Assembly (NCBI RefSeq): GCF_018320785.1
Contig: NC_054869.1
Location: 40,513,789-40,577,788 of the forward strand
Reading direction: 5' to 3'
DNA from: Cheilinus undulatus
Taxonomy: Eukaryota; Chordata; Actinopteri; Labriformes; Labridae
DNA length: 64,000 nt
Both the position numbers and the translations under genes were made by a program. How positions within the stretch are numbered: the first letter of the stretch is position 1; each line of letters starts with the position of its first letter. Positions 18,301 through 27,899 of the stretch are shown here, one piece after another. Under the pieces are notes generated by a model. It was given only the letters and a program-made list of their open reading frames with translations, was not told the DNA's origin and searched no databases.

Positions 18301-18929
18301 ACAGCCTTTTGTCTGGACAGCCTTTGCTCCTCATCGTGACTGCTGTCTGGTGCGGGTGTGCTGGGCTGATGGACCCTGAAGTCTCTCTCCCCCTGCTGAA
18401 ATGCGTTCGTAAAGAAGATGAGCGAATATTAGTGCGATACATAACAACGGTGGCTGTTATAACTAAAATCTTCCGTGAGACATCCTAAAAATGCCTTGGT
18501 GTCCGATAATGGATCAAGGAGCCACACGGTGATTTGTTAATGTGGAAAAGTGGCATCCATTTTCGGACAGCTACTTGATGAGGAAATAATCCACATACAT
18601 TTTACAAAGAAAACTCTCTTATAGTATTTAAATGAATAATTATATGTTTACAACACATAATAGTATGTCATTGGAAAAAAAGAATCAACAAACTTCGTCT
18701 GTAACTTGAAGACAGCTAATGTTTACTAGCATGGGTGAAACTACGATAAAAGTAGCCCGTCGTCTTCTAACTGTTAACTTCTTTCACTGGACTGTCAAAC
18801 ATTAAAGATATGCTACATTTTTTAGCTGACAACTATACTTATTTTTGGATTTAAAAAAACAGAAAATGTCTTGAAGACATCTACCGAGCTACGTGTAACG
18901 GCACATCCAGTGGTTGCTAGGGAAGCCAT
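9336..18929 (-). CDS. CCDC112: Coiled-coil domain-containing protein 112, complete
   Basis: Seen: 14 coding exons with consistent GT-AG phases total 1515 nt, or 504 residues plus stop. Family landmarks run in order: QKQLVKIHNGVRKFQRQL then VKPTPE; INTLKEEQR; EELLKEERTCRQEI; FLQKTGGQYGGWDHYDHQ; LPGKTMEQIEEHEEWHQEL; a long Glu/Arg/Lys-rich helical stretch (about residues 280-460); then RPTKGWEERMKHIGPSGGGP and the C-terminus RAVPTWRQGL. All match vertebrate CCDC112, whose human isoforms are of similar size. Known: CCDC112 is a mainly helical centriolar-satellite protein linked to ciliogenesis; no enzymatic activity is known. The start MASLATTGCAVTRSS is inferred from an upstream ATG with a good donor and is the least certain part, because N-termini vary in this family. 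The 3' end lies about 0.65 kb from the PGGT1B start, in tandem orientation. Intron 10 carries a Tc1 relic and a retroposon. Confidence 0.96.
9455..9573 (-). CDS. CCDC112: CCDC112 exon 13
   Basis: It encodes VDGHVSRDASRLTRPTKGWE and ERMKHIGPSGGGPVLQTFH, the conserved C-terminal motif. Confidence 0.96.
9655..9753 (-). CDS. CCDC112: CCDC112 exon 12
   Basis: It encodes DLHKVEAKLQEKQLREKEEE and RQRRIAVKLKEK, matching the human RDLHKLELKILDRQAKE region. Confidence 0.95.
9934..10101 (-). CDS. CCDC112: CCDC112 exon 11
   Basis: It encodes 56 residues, mostly Glu, Arg, Lys and Gln, such as EERRRQLEVKLAIEEQQRLR and EEEQREMDERRREAAKEIKR. The composition suggests a stable single helix or coiled coil. 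Phase 0 at both ends. Confidence 0.93.
10415..11040 (+). mobile_element. Tc1-like transposon relic, internally deleted, in CCDC112 intron 10
   Basis: The plus strand encodes a transposase DNA-binding start (FGVNPSTISKLKAKFHITGN, then DRPRSGRPKKTT). This is followed directly, in another frame, by the catalytic C-terminal end (EWPASSPDLNPIEHLWDQLG and a final GASTRY). Most of the DDE domain between them is missing and there is an in-frame stop, so it is inactive. The antisense reading frames over this region are shadows. Confidence 0.85.
11889..12086 (+). mobile_element. tRNA-headed retroposon fragment in CCDC112 intron 10
   Basis: It has a 'gtggtgcagcggttagtgtg' head, a B-box-like GGTTTGAATCC, then 'ccagtccagggcgtaccctg' and 'gcatagataagtgg'. 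It is a shorter relative of the copy at 29239-29578. Confidence 0.7.
12087..12135. repeat. hAT-like terminus fragment
   Basis: 'agtggttcccaaac' followed by a C-run resembles the CAGTGGTTCTCAAC ends of hAT elements seen at 25297 and 57860. No partner end or target duplication is visible. Confidence 0.4.
12342..12468 (-). CDS. CCDC112: CCDC112 exon 10
   Basis: Purine-rich exon encoding TEEERRETAQRLEEWKEERR and further Glu/Arg helix up to RRRAK. The acceptor is GTTTTAG; the donor AAG/GTGCTG is weaker than average. Confidence 0.9.
12690..12811 (-). CDS. CCDC112: CCDC112 exon 9
   Basis: It encodes AIQRWKAIKHQQRQTRIQSQ and a Glu/Arg helix ending VHLH. It corresponds to the IQIWKTKKQQKREE region of the human protein. 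Donor CACAA/GTGAGT. Confidence 0.93.
13210..13350. repeat. Short dispersed repeat, CCDC112 intron 8
   Basis: It starts 'ggggtgcatagatgcatc' and ends 'attggtacatctctgg', with an internal 'ttggccaatat'. The layout resembles the 'ggggtgcacc' repeats of fish genomes; assignment is from memory only. Confidence 0.4.
13740..14260 (+). other. AT-rich block with an unassigned 82-codon ORF in CCDC112 intron 8
   Basis: A plus-strand reading frame (13759-14007) begins MKKCVYERYIAFLDNGSNKY and is rich in Lys and Tyr. It ends before a T-rich region with AATAAA (14240s). It could be a decayed retroposon tail. I recognise no protein family. Confidence 0.35.
14489..14626 (-). CDS. CCDC112: CCDC112 exon 8
   Basis: It encodes VWTKHSGQPAYKKEAKLYLP, then GKTMEQIEEHEEWHQELIYL and QDRKRE. 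Phase 0 at both ends. Confidence 0.95.
14793..14909 (-). CDS. CCDC112: CCDC112 exon 7
   Basis: It encodes TKLPDRDLPPEVRAVEVFLQ then KTGGQYGGWDHYDHQAFLK, the conserved globular motif of the family. Phase 0 at both ends. Confidence 0.96.
15134..15263 (-). CDS. CCDC112: CCDC112 exon 6
   Basis: It encodes FEELLKEERTCRQEITAYEK and KIENWSLAVQTN. Two donors keep the frame: AAG/GTCTGT (exon to 15134) and ACT/GTAAAG (exon to 15140). They differ by two codons. Confidence 0.9.
15579..15654 (-). CDS. CCDC112: CCDC112 exon 5
   Basis: It encodes IERLKDIMSEIEISINTLKE plus EQRS. The acceptor is TTTTTTTCAG and the donor TCAAG/GTAACA. Confidence 0.93.
15853..15942 (-). CDS. CCDC112: CCDC112 exon 4
   Basis: It encodes MNVQKQLVKIHNGVRKFQRQ followed by LTDVKPTPE, one of the strongest family signatures. 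The acceptor is GTCTTAG and the donor GAGT/GTAAGT. Confidence 0.95.
16130..16560. repeat. Teleost interspersed repeat, CCDC112 intron 3
   Basis: It contains 'cagatcattccagagctta', 'ccatgaatagtcttgcag' and 'caggcagccagtggaagaa', phrases I recall from a dispersed fish repeat whose exact class I cannot name. No coding potential. Confidence 0.5.
16988..17109 (-). CDS. CCDC112: CCDC112 exon 3
   Basis: It encodes IEKLEKEKTLSVQCRK and NGWADVFGELEEFDKVLEEE, the first coiled-coil segment. The acceptor is TTTCACAG and the donor AATCAGA/GTAGGT. Confidence 0.9.
17663..18080 (+). mobile_element. Tc1/mariner relic in CCDC112 intron 2
   Basis: It opens with the terminal sequence 'gtgcactatatgggaaaaag' and keeps the transposase motif SPDLKPIDHLWDEL (about 17925-17970). 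Most of the body is lost. A different lineage from the intron 10 copy. Confidence 0.75.
18265..18395 (-). CDS. CCDC112: CCDC112 exon 2
   Basis: It encodes GERDFRVHQPSTPAPDSS and then EEQRLSRQKAVEFLREAE. The acceptor is TTTCAG, with a tandem CAGCAG alternative (18395 or 18392). The donor is AGACT/GTACGT. Confidence 0.85.
18885..18929 (-). CDS. CCDC112: CCDC112 exon 1 (probable start)
   Basis: The ATG is at 18929-18927 and the exon encodes MASLATTGCAVTRSS up to a TCG/GTAG donor. Phase 0 fits exon 2. An alternative start inside or upstream of exon 2 cannot be excluded. Confidence 0.65.
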
Positions 18930-19865
18930 GTTTGAGTGAATCTGTAAACACAAAAACTTTATTTAAAAAGACGGTGGTGACACCAGTGCTGTAGGACTGC
19001 TGCAGTTTGAGTGGGGTACCAGCAGAGTGCGCAGCTGATCATTGTTTGACTACAGAGGCCTGAATGACTGGAATAAACTGAGAGGCGCTGGTTTTAGGTA
19101 CTTTCCAAGCTTGGTGGAGAAGTATAGACTCACTGCAACAATTGTTTGGATCCCAGTGAAGTTTATCAGATTAAATAAACTGTTTCCTGATTAACAGAAA
19201 TTATCTTTCTTTATCATGTGTGGTCTGTACACTGCAAAAACTTAAATCTTATGAAGTGTATTCTTCACATTCCAAGGCAAGAAATATCCAGGGGCTCAGT
19301 AATTTATAAATTAACATGTCTAAAAGCAAGATGCAAGCAATGATAAAAACAATTTATTAACTTAGAAAAATGAATTGCAAATATTTGCACAGGTGAACAT
19401 TCAGGGTTTGGACATTCAGAGGGTAGGGACACACAGATACCTAGTTGTTCACCTCAACAATAAAACGTCCTCTACAAAAAGGACCAAAGTAAGCTGCACC
19501 TGCTGAGGAGACTGAGGCCCTTTTGAGTTTGCAGGACTCTGTTATAGTCTTTTAATGACACCGTGATGGCATCAGCTCTCTTCTCCGTAGTGGTCTTCTG
19601 GGGAGGAGGGAGCAGAGAGGGACAGAAAAAGACTGAATAAACTGGTCAGGAGTGCCACTTCTGTCCTGGACTGTCCCCTGAACTCTGTGAAGGAAGTGGG
19701 TGAGAGGAAGATGTTAGCCAAGCTGACATCCATCTCTGCAAACAGAAGTGCTACTGCAGATCCTTCATTCCAGCTACAATCAGACTTTGTAACACTGGCA
19801 TGTAAATGTCTTTCTGCACCTTACATGCATAGATATGTAGTATGTGTCTTCTGATATGTGTGCAT
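18930..19865. other. CCDC112 upstream region
   Basis: This must contain the CCDC112 promoter, on the minus-strand side of the ATG. No TATA box, CpG cluster or repeat can be called with confidence. No gene seen. Confidence 0.5.
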
Positions 19866-19871
19866 ACAATG

Positions 19872-20112
19872 CCATGAAAAAGTATTTGCCCCCCTTCTGA
19901 TTCCTAATTTTTTTTTTTTTTGTATATTAGCACACTTTAATGTTTTGGATCATTAAACCAATTTTAATATCTTGCAAAGACAACCCAAGTAAATACAAAA
20001 TGCAGCTTCTAAATGATGATTTTATTAATCAAAGGAAAAAAAAAAATCCAAATCTATCAGGCCTTATGTGAAAAGGTAATTGTCCCCCAAAGCTAATAAC
20101 TGGTTGAGCCAA
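19872..20112. mobile_element. Terminal fragment of a fish DNA transposon
   Basis: It begins 'gaaaaagtatttgccccc' and ends near 'aaaggtaattgtccccc' and 'aataactggttgagcc', an inverted pair of terminal phrases around an AT-rich core. A very short related end lies at 29050-29080. Likely Tc1-like, by memory. Confidence 0.6.
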
Positions 20113-20299
20113 AATGAATGAACGAAAATTAAGAATGAAAGGCATGTAAAATGCACCCTCAGGGTTAATTCAACTTTGTTCATAAACAAAGTCGGGCAGT
20201 TACAATAATGAAATAACCACATTATAGACTGCACAATGTTGCAGAAATAAAACAGAGAAAAAAGTCAGAGATCTAATCCAGGATTTAATTATAGACCCA

Positions 20300-20800
20300 T
20301 TTAAGACGTGGTTATGCGCACAGTGACTCACTTCAACTTCATTAGCTAACATAGCTACGGTAGCAATGTTGCTGACGTAGCTTAGATAGCTTTAGCAAAC
20401 ATAGCGAATGTAAGCTATGCAGTTTTTTACATGAATAAAACATGGGTTTATGAGCTTTGCAAAACTATAAAAGGTGTAGCCCAGTCTTCAGTTGTTTCAC
20501 CCATGTCGCTTATGTAGCCAACACAGCTTCCCTAGCTTTAGCCTTAGCTACATTAGCTGCGATAAGAGTCTTTCCATGGAGGACAAGCTTTTTTCCTGTA
20601 AGCAGACTGTTTAGTTGGCTTAATTACAGGTTTTGAAATTAGGTTTTGGGGGTCAGGTTTTTAGGGTTTTACTTTTGGTAACCCAACCCTCACCTTAACC
20701 TTTATCCTTACCCTAGAAGTTAAATCTGATTTTATGTTGAACATTTTAGAGTGTATTTCTGTCCTGAAAGAAGTGGCGTCACACAGTAGTGGTCTGCAGC
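20300..20800. repeat. Dispersed repeat with telomere-like tract
   Basis: It contains many 'tagct' steps (20340-20570), a degenerate CCCTAACC-like tract (about 20680-20715) and a 55-bp block at 20742-20796. That block recurs at 37011-37066 with few mismatches. No coding potential. Confidence 0.5.
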
Positions 20801-22711
20801 CAGACTGTTTTGCATTTTTTCTTGGTCTTAAGTATAGTTTTATATACTTTTTTTATATATAAAAGGGTAGATTGTTGTCAGGATTGACAGCTCTGCTGGC
20901 AAATGGGGCTCCTTGCAGTGTTCATCAGAGATTAAGCATCTCATAACTAACAAATCAGCCATAAACATTTCCATAATATTAAGTGTCTACTTAAAAGTGA
21001 CTGGACTGTAATGATCTGACGTTTTATCTCTTAACGTGTGTTTTATTTTGCAGAACTGGCGTGGTGTCCATTATCCAGTTTCTATGGCTAGATCCCTTTC
21101 TTTCTGTACATGTTTATTTTGGCTCCACTTCTGTACAAGAGAAGGAGCTGGAGCTTTGGTTGTGCAGCCAAATCCAAACCCACAGGGTCAGTATGTGGAC
21201 ATACCTAACCAAAGTTGACCTATAGTTATTGTTTGATTTGTCAGTTGAACCTTGTTCCAGTGCACACACAGCTGAAGAATCAATGTGAATATTAATGGGA
21301 GCATGTCCGCCTCATCTATGGTAGATGGCTCCCTCCCTAGATATGCTCCCATTCGGTATCGACCATCTTCCAGTTGGCCATATTACCAAGTTAGCAAGCA
21401 GCTAACCGACTGTACGAACAGTGAAAACTTTGACACATTTTTTAAAGCTCTGAACATTTTGTGCTTGCCCTGTGCCTGATTTTTAATACAAATAAGATGA
21501 ATGCCATACTTTTAATGACCTTAGCTGAAAGCAAACAACAACGTGACTCCTGCCAGGCTTTGCATTTATGTTGTTCAACTTAAGGGCCAAAGCTGGCATG
21601 GAAACTGTGGAACATGCAAAGAACACCTGGTCCAGTCTGATCTGATTCATGCAAGAGAAAAATGACCTCTGACACATTATCTAGGTGTGTTTGTTTTACT
21701 GATTTCATTAAAACTAACGTTTACATGCATAGTAAAATAATTCAACTTCGAACTACAACTACAAATGCACTGACAGACTTAAACAAGTTGCTTCATCTTA
21801 TTAGTTGCTTCCCTTCTGACAAAACACATACAAAGTTTTTAAATTCTATGTTTGTTCCCTTCTCCTGCACAGCAACATGTAGTTTCATAAGTAGCGAATC
21901 ATCTGCCTCTATCCTGCCACAACTCGATGGTTAGAGTAACACACACATCTCAGTCCTTGGTTATTTCTGTCACAGTCTTTGTATGACGGCCAACAGCTAT
22001 AATTATTATGAGAGCTGGCCAAGTGACAGACAGAGAGAACAGAGGAGAGAGAAAGAGATAGTGAGAGGGCGTATAAATAGAAACCTGAATCCATTATTGA
22101 GTGCAGAAATTGGGGATGGTCTCTCCCTGAGCGCAGAGGCAGGGTTGTCATCGCAACTTAAATAGACACCTTAATGAACAGTGTTACCATTTCCTGTCCT
22201 CATCCGTGGCCTGAGGACTTAATTAATATGATAAATGAGACAATTAGATGAACATCCAGCTTGTTGTTTGCATAACAAATCCAAGACAACATGCTGTAAT
22301 AAAGTAGGGGATTTCCAGATGGGGTAGCAGCAAAAACATACATGTCATAGAGGTGTAAAGTTTATGCACGCTCTAAAATAAACTTCTACTTTTTAACTGT
22401 GCAGGAAGAACAGTTGTTGACTGTTGTGTTGTTATATATCTTCAGAAAGAGAAAAGCCATAAAAACCTGGGTCATAAAGCATCTATTTCTTGACCTTTCA
22501 TCTGCTTTTATAGTTTTAACTGGAGATAGTTCTGTAGTCTTCACGTGATCTAAGTTGGTAAGTTGTTATGTGGCTGAAAAATAAAAGGACAAGAAAAGGT
22601 ACTCATGCCTTTTACAGCACATGAGCAGAAAAGCCACAGAGTTTAACTAAGCTGTGACAAGTAAAAGCTGTATGTTAAAGCTGTAAAGTTGTAGTCTAAA
22701 GTTGTGATTTT

Positions 22712-23993
22712 GTAATTCCAAAAAAATTAGGGCAAAATGTAAATAGAAACAAAATGAGATGATTTTCAAATCTTAAAAAAATCATTTTATTCACAATAGA
22801 AAATAAACAACATATCAGATTTTGAAATTGAGACATGGAATTGGAAAAGCAAGTGTACTTATGTGTAAGTGGTTCTAATGAAAAACATCTGGAGGAGCAT
22901 TTTGCAACAAACTATGTTAATTGGCAACCAGTCATTTACATGACTAGGCATACACAGAGCATTTTAGAGTCTCTCAGAAGTAAAGATGGGCAGAGGTTAA
23001 CCATTCTAAAAATTGTGGAATAATTTCAGAAAGATGTCCCACATTGTAAAATTGCAAAGACGTTGATGTCCTACCATCTACAGTTCATTATATTAAATGA
23101 TTCTGAGAATCTGCAGAAATCTCTGTGCACAAGGGGCAAGGCTGGAGGTCAGTATTGCATGCACATGATCTTTGGGACTTCAGGTGGCACTGCATTGAAA
23201 AAAAGACATGATTCTGTCCTGGAAATCACTGCATGGACTCAGCAGCACTCCCAGAAATCCTTTTCTGCCCACACAGTTTGCTGTGCCATCCACAAATGCA
23301 AGCTCAAGCTGTATCATGCAAACAAGAAGCCATATGTGAACATGATCCAGAAACATCACTTTCTTCTCAGTGCAAAAGCTCAGACTAAATGGAAAGCTGT
23401 TCTGTGGTCAGATGAATTCAAATTTGAAATCTGAGGGACCTTTAAGTTTGTTATCAGCACACAGTTCAAAAGCCAGCATCTCTGATGGTATGAGTTTGCA
23501 TTAGCGTCTATGGCATGGGCAGCTTACACATCTGGAAAGGCGCTATCAATGCTGTATAGTAGATAGAGGTTTAAGAGCTATATATGCTCTCATCCAGACA
23601 ACGTCTCTTTCAGGGAAGTCCTTGAATATTTCAGCAACACAATGCTAAACCACATACTACAACAGCTTGGCTTCACAGTGGAAGAGTCCTTCTGAGCCGG
23701 CCTGCAGTCCAGACCTTTCCCCAATAGGAGACAACAATGAAAAATCTTGCAGAGAAGATAAAGAATGGGACATGTTACACAATGGTCAACATGGCCCTGT
23801 CCATACTTTTTTGAGGTGTTGCTGCTGCCAATTTAAAATGAGCCAATATTTTTCATGAAATGATAGAATGTCTCAGTTTCAACATCTGATACATTGTTTA
23901 TGCTCTATTGTGAATAAAATATGGGTTTGAAAATCCCGTATCCTGCTTTATTTACATTTTACAGAGTGCTCCAACTTTTTTGGAATTGGGGTT
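22712..23993 (+). mobile_element. Tc1-like transposon with long terminal inverted repeats, decayed
   Basis: The ends 22712-22835 and 23870-23993 are imperfect inverted repeats of over 100 bp that share 'aattccaaaaaa', 'ttttattcacaatag' and 'taaacaa'. Between them the plus strand keeps transposase blocks (KLYHANKKPYVNMIQK, WKAVLWSDEFKFEI with the first catalytic Asp, and a later ACSPDLSPI). It carries stops, frameshifts and deletions and is not functional. Confidence 0.85.
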
Positions 23994-24000
23994 TTATATA

Positions 24001-25288
24001 TTTTACCTTTAAATAAACCTACAGTTGCAGTGTGAAGATTTCATCTATTTCAGAGCTGGTTTTAAAGTTGATTTGTGAGAAGTAAAATCTCTTCTATTAA
24101 ACTTCAATGTTTCCTTGACCCAAGGTCATTAATGTGGAGCTAGAACCAGGAGGGAAAGTGAGAAAGAACGAGAGGCATGAACTTTGACTTCAGAGCAAAT
24201 GGCCTGTTTGCAAATGTTATGAGACCTGATCCTTGTAAACTGAGAGGTCAGTTTAGCATTCACGGACTGAGGAACTCTGAGCTGCTCCCCCGCCACTTCT
24301 CTTTGAATTAGCCAGCCTTATTTATGACATGTGCTGCTCTGTTTATGTGTGTGTGGTCAAGTGAGAGAGTGTACTCTTACAGCACAGGTGTGTGTATTTA
24401 TGTGTGTAAACTTTCCATCCTGGCAGCTTTCAGCCTCTTTCTAAAAAGGATTGTATTCAGTCAACATGCCTGCTCCTTTCAGACTTAACTATGTGTACAA
24501 ACATACAATCTACATGCATGACAAAAATGTGTAACAGCACCTGCACGGGCAAACAACTGCAGGCACTCATGCACAGTCTGTTCTGACACCTGACAGTGAT
24601 GTAAGGGTATACGGTGTTAAAAAGCAACACGATCAGGCCGCATCCTGCACATGCTGGGAATGCTAGTCTGAGACAGACAACTGCTCATGCATACATGTGG
24701 AGTTCTGAGTAAATGCTTGGGCAGTGTGGTGAGGGTCCAGGAGGGCAGAGGGTAAGTGATCAGTGTAATAACTTTTCCCCCTGTGTTTTATGCTCGTACC
24801 GTATCTTGTGTCTCGCTGTGACGTCAAAACATCAACGTTTCTCTTAATGCTGATTTATCATGCCCTCTTATGTAAGAGCTCTGCGTGCCCACCAACATAC
24901 GAAAATACCCTCAGGGTGAAATATCGGACATCTTTACCTCAACAGACCTTTAAATATCTACTGATACATGCATATCAAACCTCTGTTACTATAGTATTTA
25001 ACATATTTGTCTTTATTTAATTCAGTCAGGGCAAAAATAAAGTTAGTAAAGCCTGGTCTGGGATGATATAACAATCTGGATTAAATTTCCATGAATGTTT
25101 GGCACAGAGACCTTAATGGTCCTCAGGCAGAGAATCAGGATTACTTCAGTGACCCTTTGACTTTTCATCTGACACCAGCAGCAGCTCTAAATAGTGTTAA
25201 TGCACATACATTTACATATACTGAAGATATTTGTGGCTTTATTTAAATATATGTATGCCAGTACAGAATGTATATGCACTCACTGACC
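24001..25288. other. Gene-free stretch
   Basis: No gene or clear repeat seen. Short TG-rich runs near 24340-24410. Confidence 0.5.
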
Positions 25289-25296
25289 TCTTAAGG

Positions 25297-26106
25297 CAGT
25301 GGTTCTCAACATTTTCAGCCTGGGACCCCCAAAAATAAAGGTGCCAGAGACGGGGGACCCCCATGTTACCTGAATATGGCTGAACACAGCCATGCACATT
25401 CAAGAATAGTCATGTGCAGGCAAGACTGCCAATTGGGGGGAAAATAGGTTTCTGGGGCCCAGCCAAACTGGGGTCCAGCAAAATCATGGTCCAGTGTAAA
25501 GTTAAGCTGTGGTGTTTTAAATTCAACCTGAATAATAATCACTCTAATCAAAGAAACAAATATCATTTTAATTCATTTCTGTAGTAAGTAGCCCTCTTAA
25601 AATGAAAATCAATTAAAAAGTGGCTGAAATGGCATTAAAGTGACAAAAATAGGTGGAAATTTGGTGAAATGGGATGAAAAATTGGTATAAACTGGCAAAA
25701 AAAAAGGGTTAGCTGAGGCAGAAATAGGCAGAAATGGTTTAAACTGCCAAAATGGGCATAACAAATTGTGAACTGTTAAGTAAAAAGTGGTAGAGGGGTA
25801 AATATTGGCAATAATGGGTCTCAGAGCCAACAATAGGCTGAGAGTGGCAAGATTTGGTTTAGAAGTGTCAAAACCAGGCAGAAAAAAAGTGGTGGGAAAG
25901 GTTTAAAATGGACAAAAAAAATGGGTTTTAAGTGGCAAACGTGTTACATTTGGCAAAACTGGTGGGAAAAAGGGGATGAAAACAGTTTAAATTTGGCAAA
26001 ATTGGTGTGAAGTGGCAACAGCGTAATTTTTAAAGGCATCTGGAGACTCCCTCTCAGTGTCTCGCAACCGCCAGTGGGGTCCCAACCCCAACGTTGAGAA
26101 CCCATG
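25297..26106. mobile_element. Non-autonomous hAT element with 8-bp target duplication
   Basis: The 5' end is CAGTGGTTCTCAAC and the inverted 3' end reads CATGGGTTCTCAAC. Flanking octamers TCTTAAGG (25289-25296) and TCTTAAAG (26107-26114) match 7 of 8, as expected of hAT. The interior is a degenerate array of 'tggcaaaatt/ggtggaaa' phrases with no transposase. Confidence 0.85.
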
Positions 26107-26227
26107 TCTTAAAGTACGCCCTACTTGCATTTATTCGAAAATCCTTGTTGACCTATTTTTAATTGAATGCAGTACAAATACATATATTCAGTGCTCAAAC
26201 TGATCAACTTCAGTGCTTTTTGGAAAT

Positions 26228-26372
26228 TTACCCATATTCTGAATTTGATGCCTCCAACACGTTTCAAAAAAGCTTGGACATGAACAAGAAGAGACCAGGA
26301 AAGTTGTGGAAATGCTCAGAAAACACCAGGAACATTCAACAGGTAAGTAACAGTTAACTGGTAACAGGTTTA
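26228..26372. mobile_element. 5' fragment of a Tc1-like element
   Basis: 'gaatttgatgcctccaacac', 'tttcaaaaaagcttggaca' and 'aacaccaggaacattcaaca' resemble the leader of fish Tc1 elements related to the 22.7 kb copy. No transposase portion remains. Confidence 0.6.
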
Positions 26373-26424
26373 GTTGATGCACACATTTTCTCATATATGC
26401 AAATGCAAGGAATTTGGAAAGTTT

Positions 26425-26880
26425 ACCTAACAGTACAAAGCAGATTAATTGACCAGATTCCATGTCTGTCATCAGGAAAATTGCTTGCAAAGCTTCAGTC
26501 TGAAATGGTAGTGCAAGGTCTGAAAATAGACTTGACCAATCAGCATCATCTGAGGAGAACAAAGCAGTAGCTATGGGCAGGGTTTAGTTGTATTGGGAGA
26601 GGGGAGCAATGACTGCCACCAGTGTAGCATTTAGCTCAAATGTAGCTATAATATAGCAGTAGTTTTATCAGAACTGGACCACATTTCTTTCTTGAATAAA
26701 GAGCAAGCGACAGCACTGAAAGCTCCTCTTGGTGAAGAAGATGTTATTGCTCTTTCCCTGACCTGCTCTGGCATGAGTTTGCAATGTTTGCAGGCAATGT
26801 ATCCATCTTGCTGGGTTCTCTACTACTACTCCAAGTCTACTGATGCCTTCAAATGGGATTGTATAGGCACTAGTTTTCAA
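26425..26880 (+). repeat. Dispersed repeat carrying a helicase-like ORF start (copy 1)
   Basis: It shares 'gcagattaattg-ccagatt', 'accaatcagc' and 'cagtagctatg' with 38468-38720. Its plus-strand frame (MNKEQATALKAPLGEEDVIA) aligns with the start of the minus-strand frame at 57303-57512 (LKEEQRTAL). The pattern 'KEEQxxALKxxLxxxDVxAL' resembles the N-terminus of a RecQ/DEAD-like helicase, carried by many fish repeats as I recall. Decayed. Confidence 0.5.
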
Positions 26881-27121
26881 GCACTGGCTTAGCTTCTAAA
26901 GGGGTCTTGTTTCCCTGAACACCTCAGGTTCATGAATTGTGACACGGTTGATTACATTTTCAAAAATGTCAGAGCCAGTGGACTTTAGTTTTAAGTCATG
27001 AAAGTGACCAATAGGAACTATAGAAAGTGTTGACACTTATTCCTCTGAGTATGTGTGCATAGTGAGAAAGCATTTTTATTAATACTTTTTTAATCTGATA
27101 TGCTCCGAATTATGCGATGTC

Positions 27122-27797
27122 GTAGTTGTAGTACTCAAGAACGGTCTTGGTCTTGAGGCCAGTCTAAAGACCACATTTTGAATTTCTCAGCCTTGTCTCT
27201 GTCTCGGACTGGTTGGACTTGGGATTTTCCATCAAGACCAGCAAAGACCAGCAATTATCTGCTATTTTTCAAATTCATTTATGTGAGAAGCACTTGCTAA
27301 AACAACAAATAGCTACACCTGCAAAAACTCAGACTTCAGTCCATCTTATTTCTAGTCAGAAACACTTCTGAGCACTTACTTTAGGCCTCATTCACCTGAC
27401 AAATCTAGATAAACACCTCATTTTCAGATATTTAAAATAATTCTGGACTTGTCAGTTTCATTTAAATACATACAAGGATTTATTTTTTACACAAAGTTAG
27501 TTGAACAATTTGTTAAAGATTTGAGATTTTTGCTTGTTGCAGACAACTTGTTTTTATCCATCAAATTTATTAAAAAAAAAAAATCTAAAATTAAAGAGAG
27601 AATGCTCTTTATATGTTCAACCTTGTCATGTTTTTTTAAAAATTATTTTTATTGTCTTGGTCTCATCTCAGTCTTGGCTTATCTCAGTCTTGACTCGGTC
27701 TCGACCCCCAAAAGTCTTGGTCTTGTCTTGGTCTCGGAGCACTCTGGTCTCGGGCAAGTCTTGGTCTTGGATGGTGTGGTCTTGAGTACAACATTAG
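27122..27797. mobile_element. DNA element with 'tgtagtactcaaga' inverted ends
   Basis: The ends TGTAGTACTCAAGA (from about 27127) and the inverse of TCTTGAGTACAACA (to about 27793) are inverted repeats. The subterminal parts are dense in 'ggtcttg/gtctcg' phrases (27140-27240 and 27650-27780). The reading frame 27449-27853 is a by-product. No transposase and no clear target duplication. Confidence 0.6.
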
Positions 27798-27899
27798 AAA
27801 CTGCTGTTATTTGCACAGCCCTGCCGCTCATCTGGATAGCTGGAGATTCCTGAGGTTGCCCCAGGACCGGTCGACTGTTGGTCACAGATTAACATGAGA

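Noticed and set aside
26188..26562. 124-codon minus-strand ORF
   Set aside because: It spans the junction of a Tc1 fragment and a dispersed repeat, with no family match.
27449..27853. 134-codon ORF
   Set aside because: It is made of low-complexity 'ggtcttg' repeat DNA of a transposable element.
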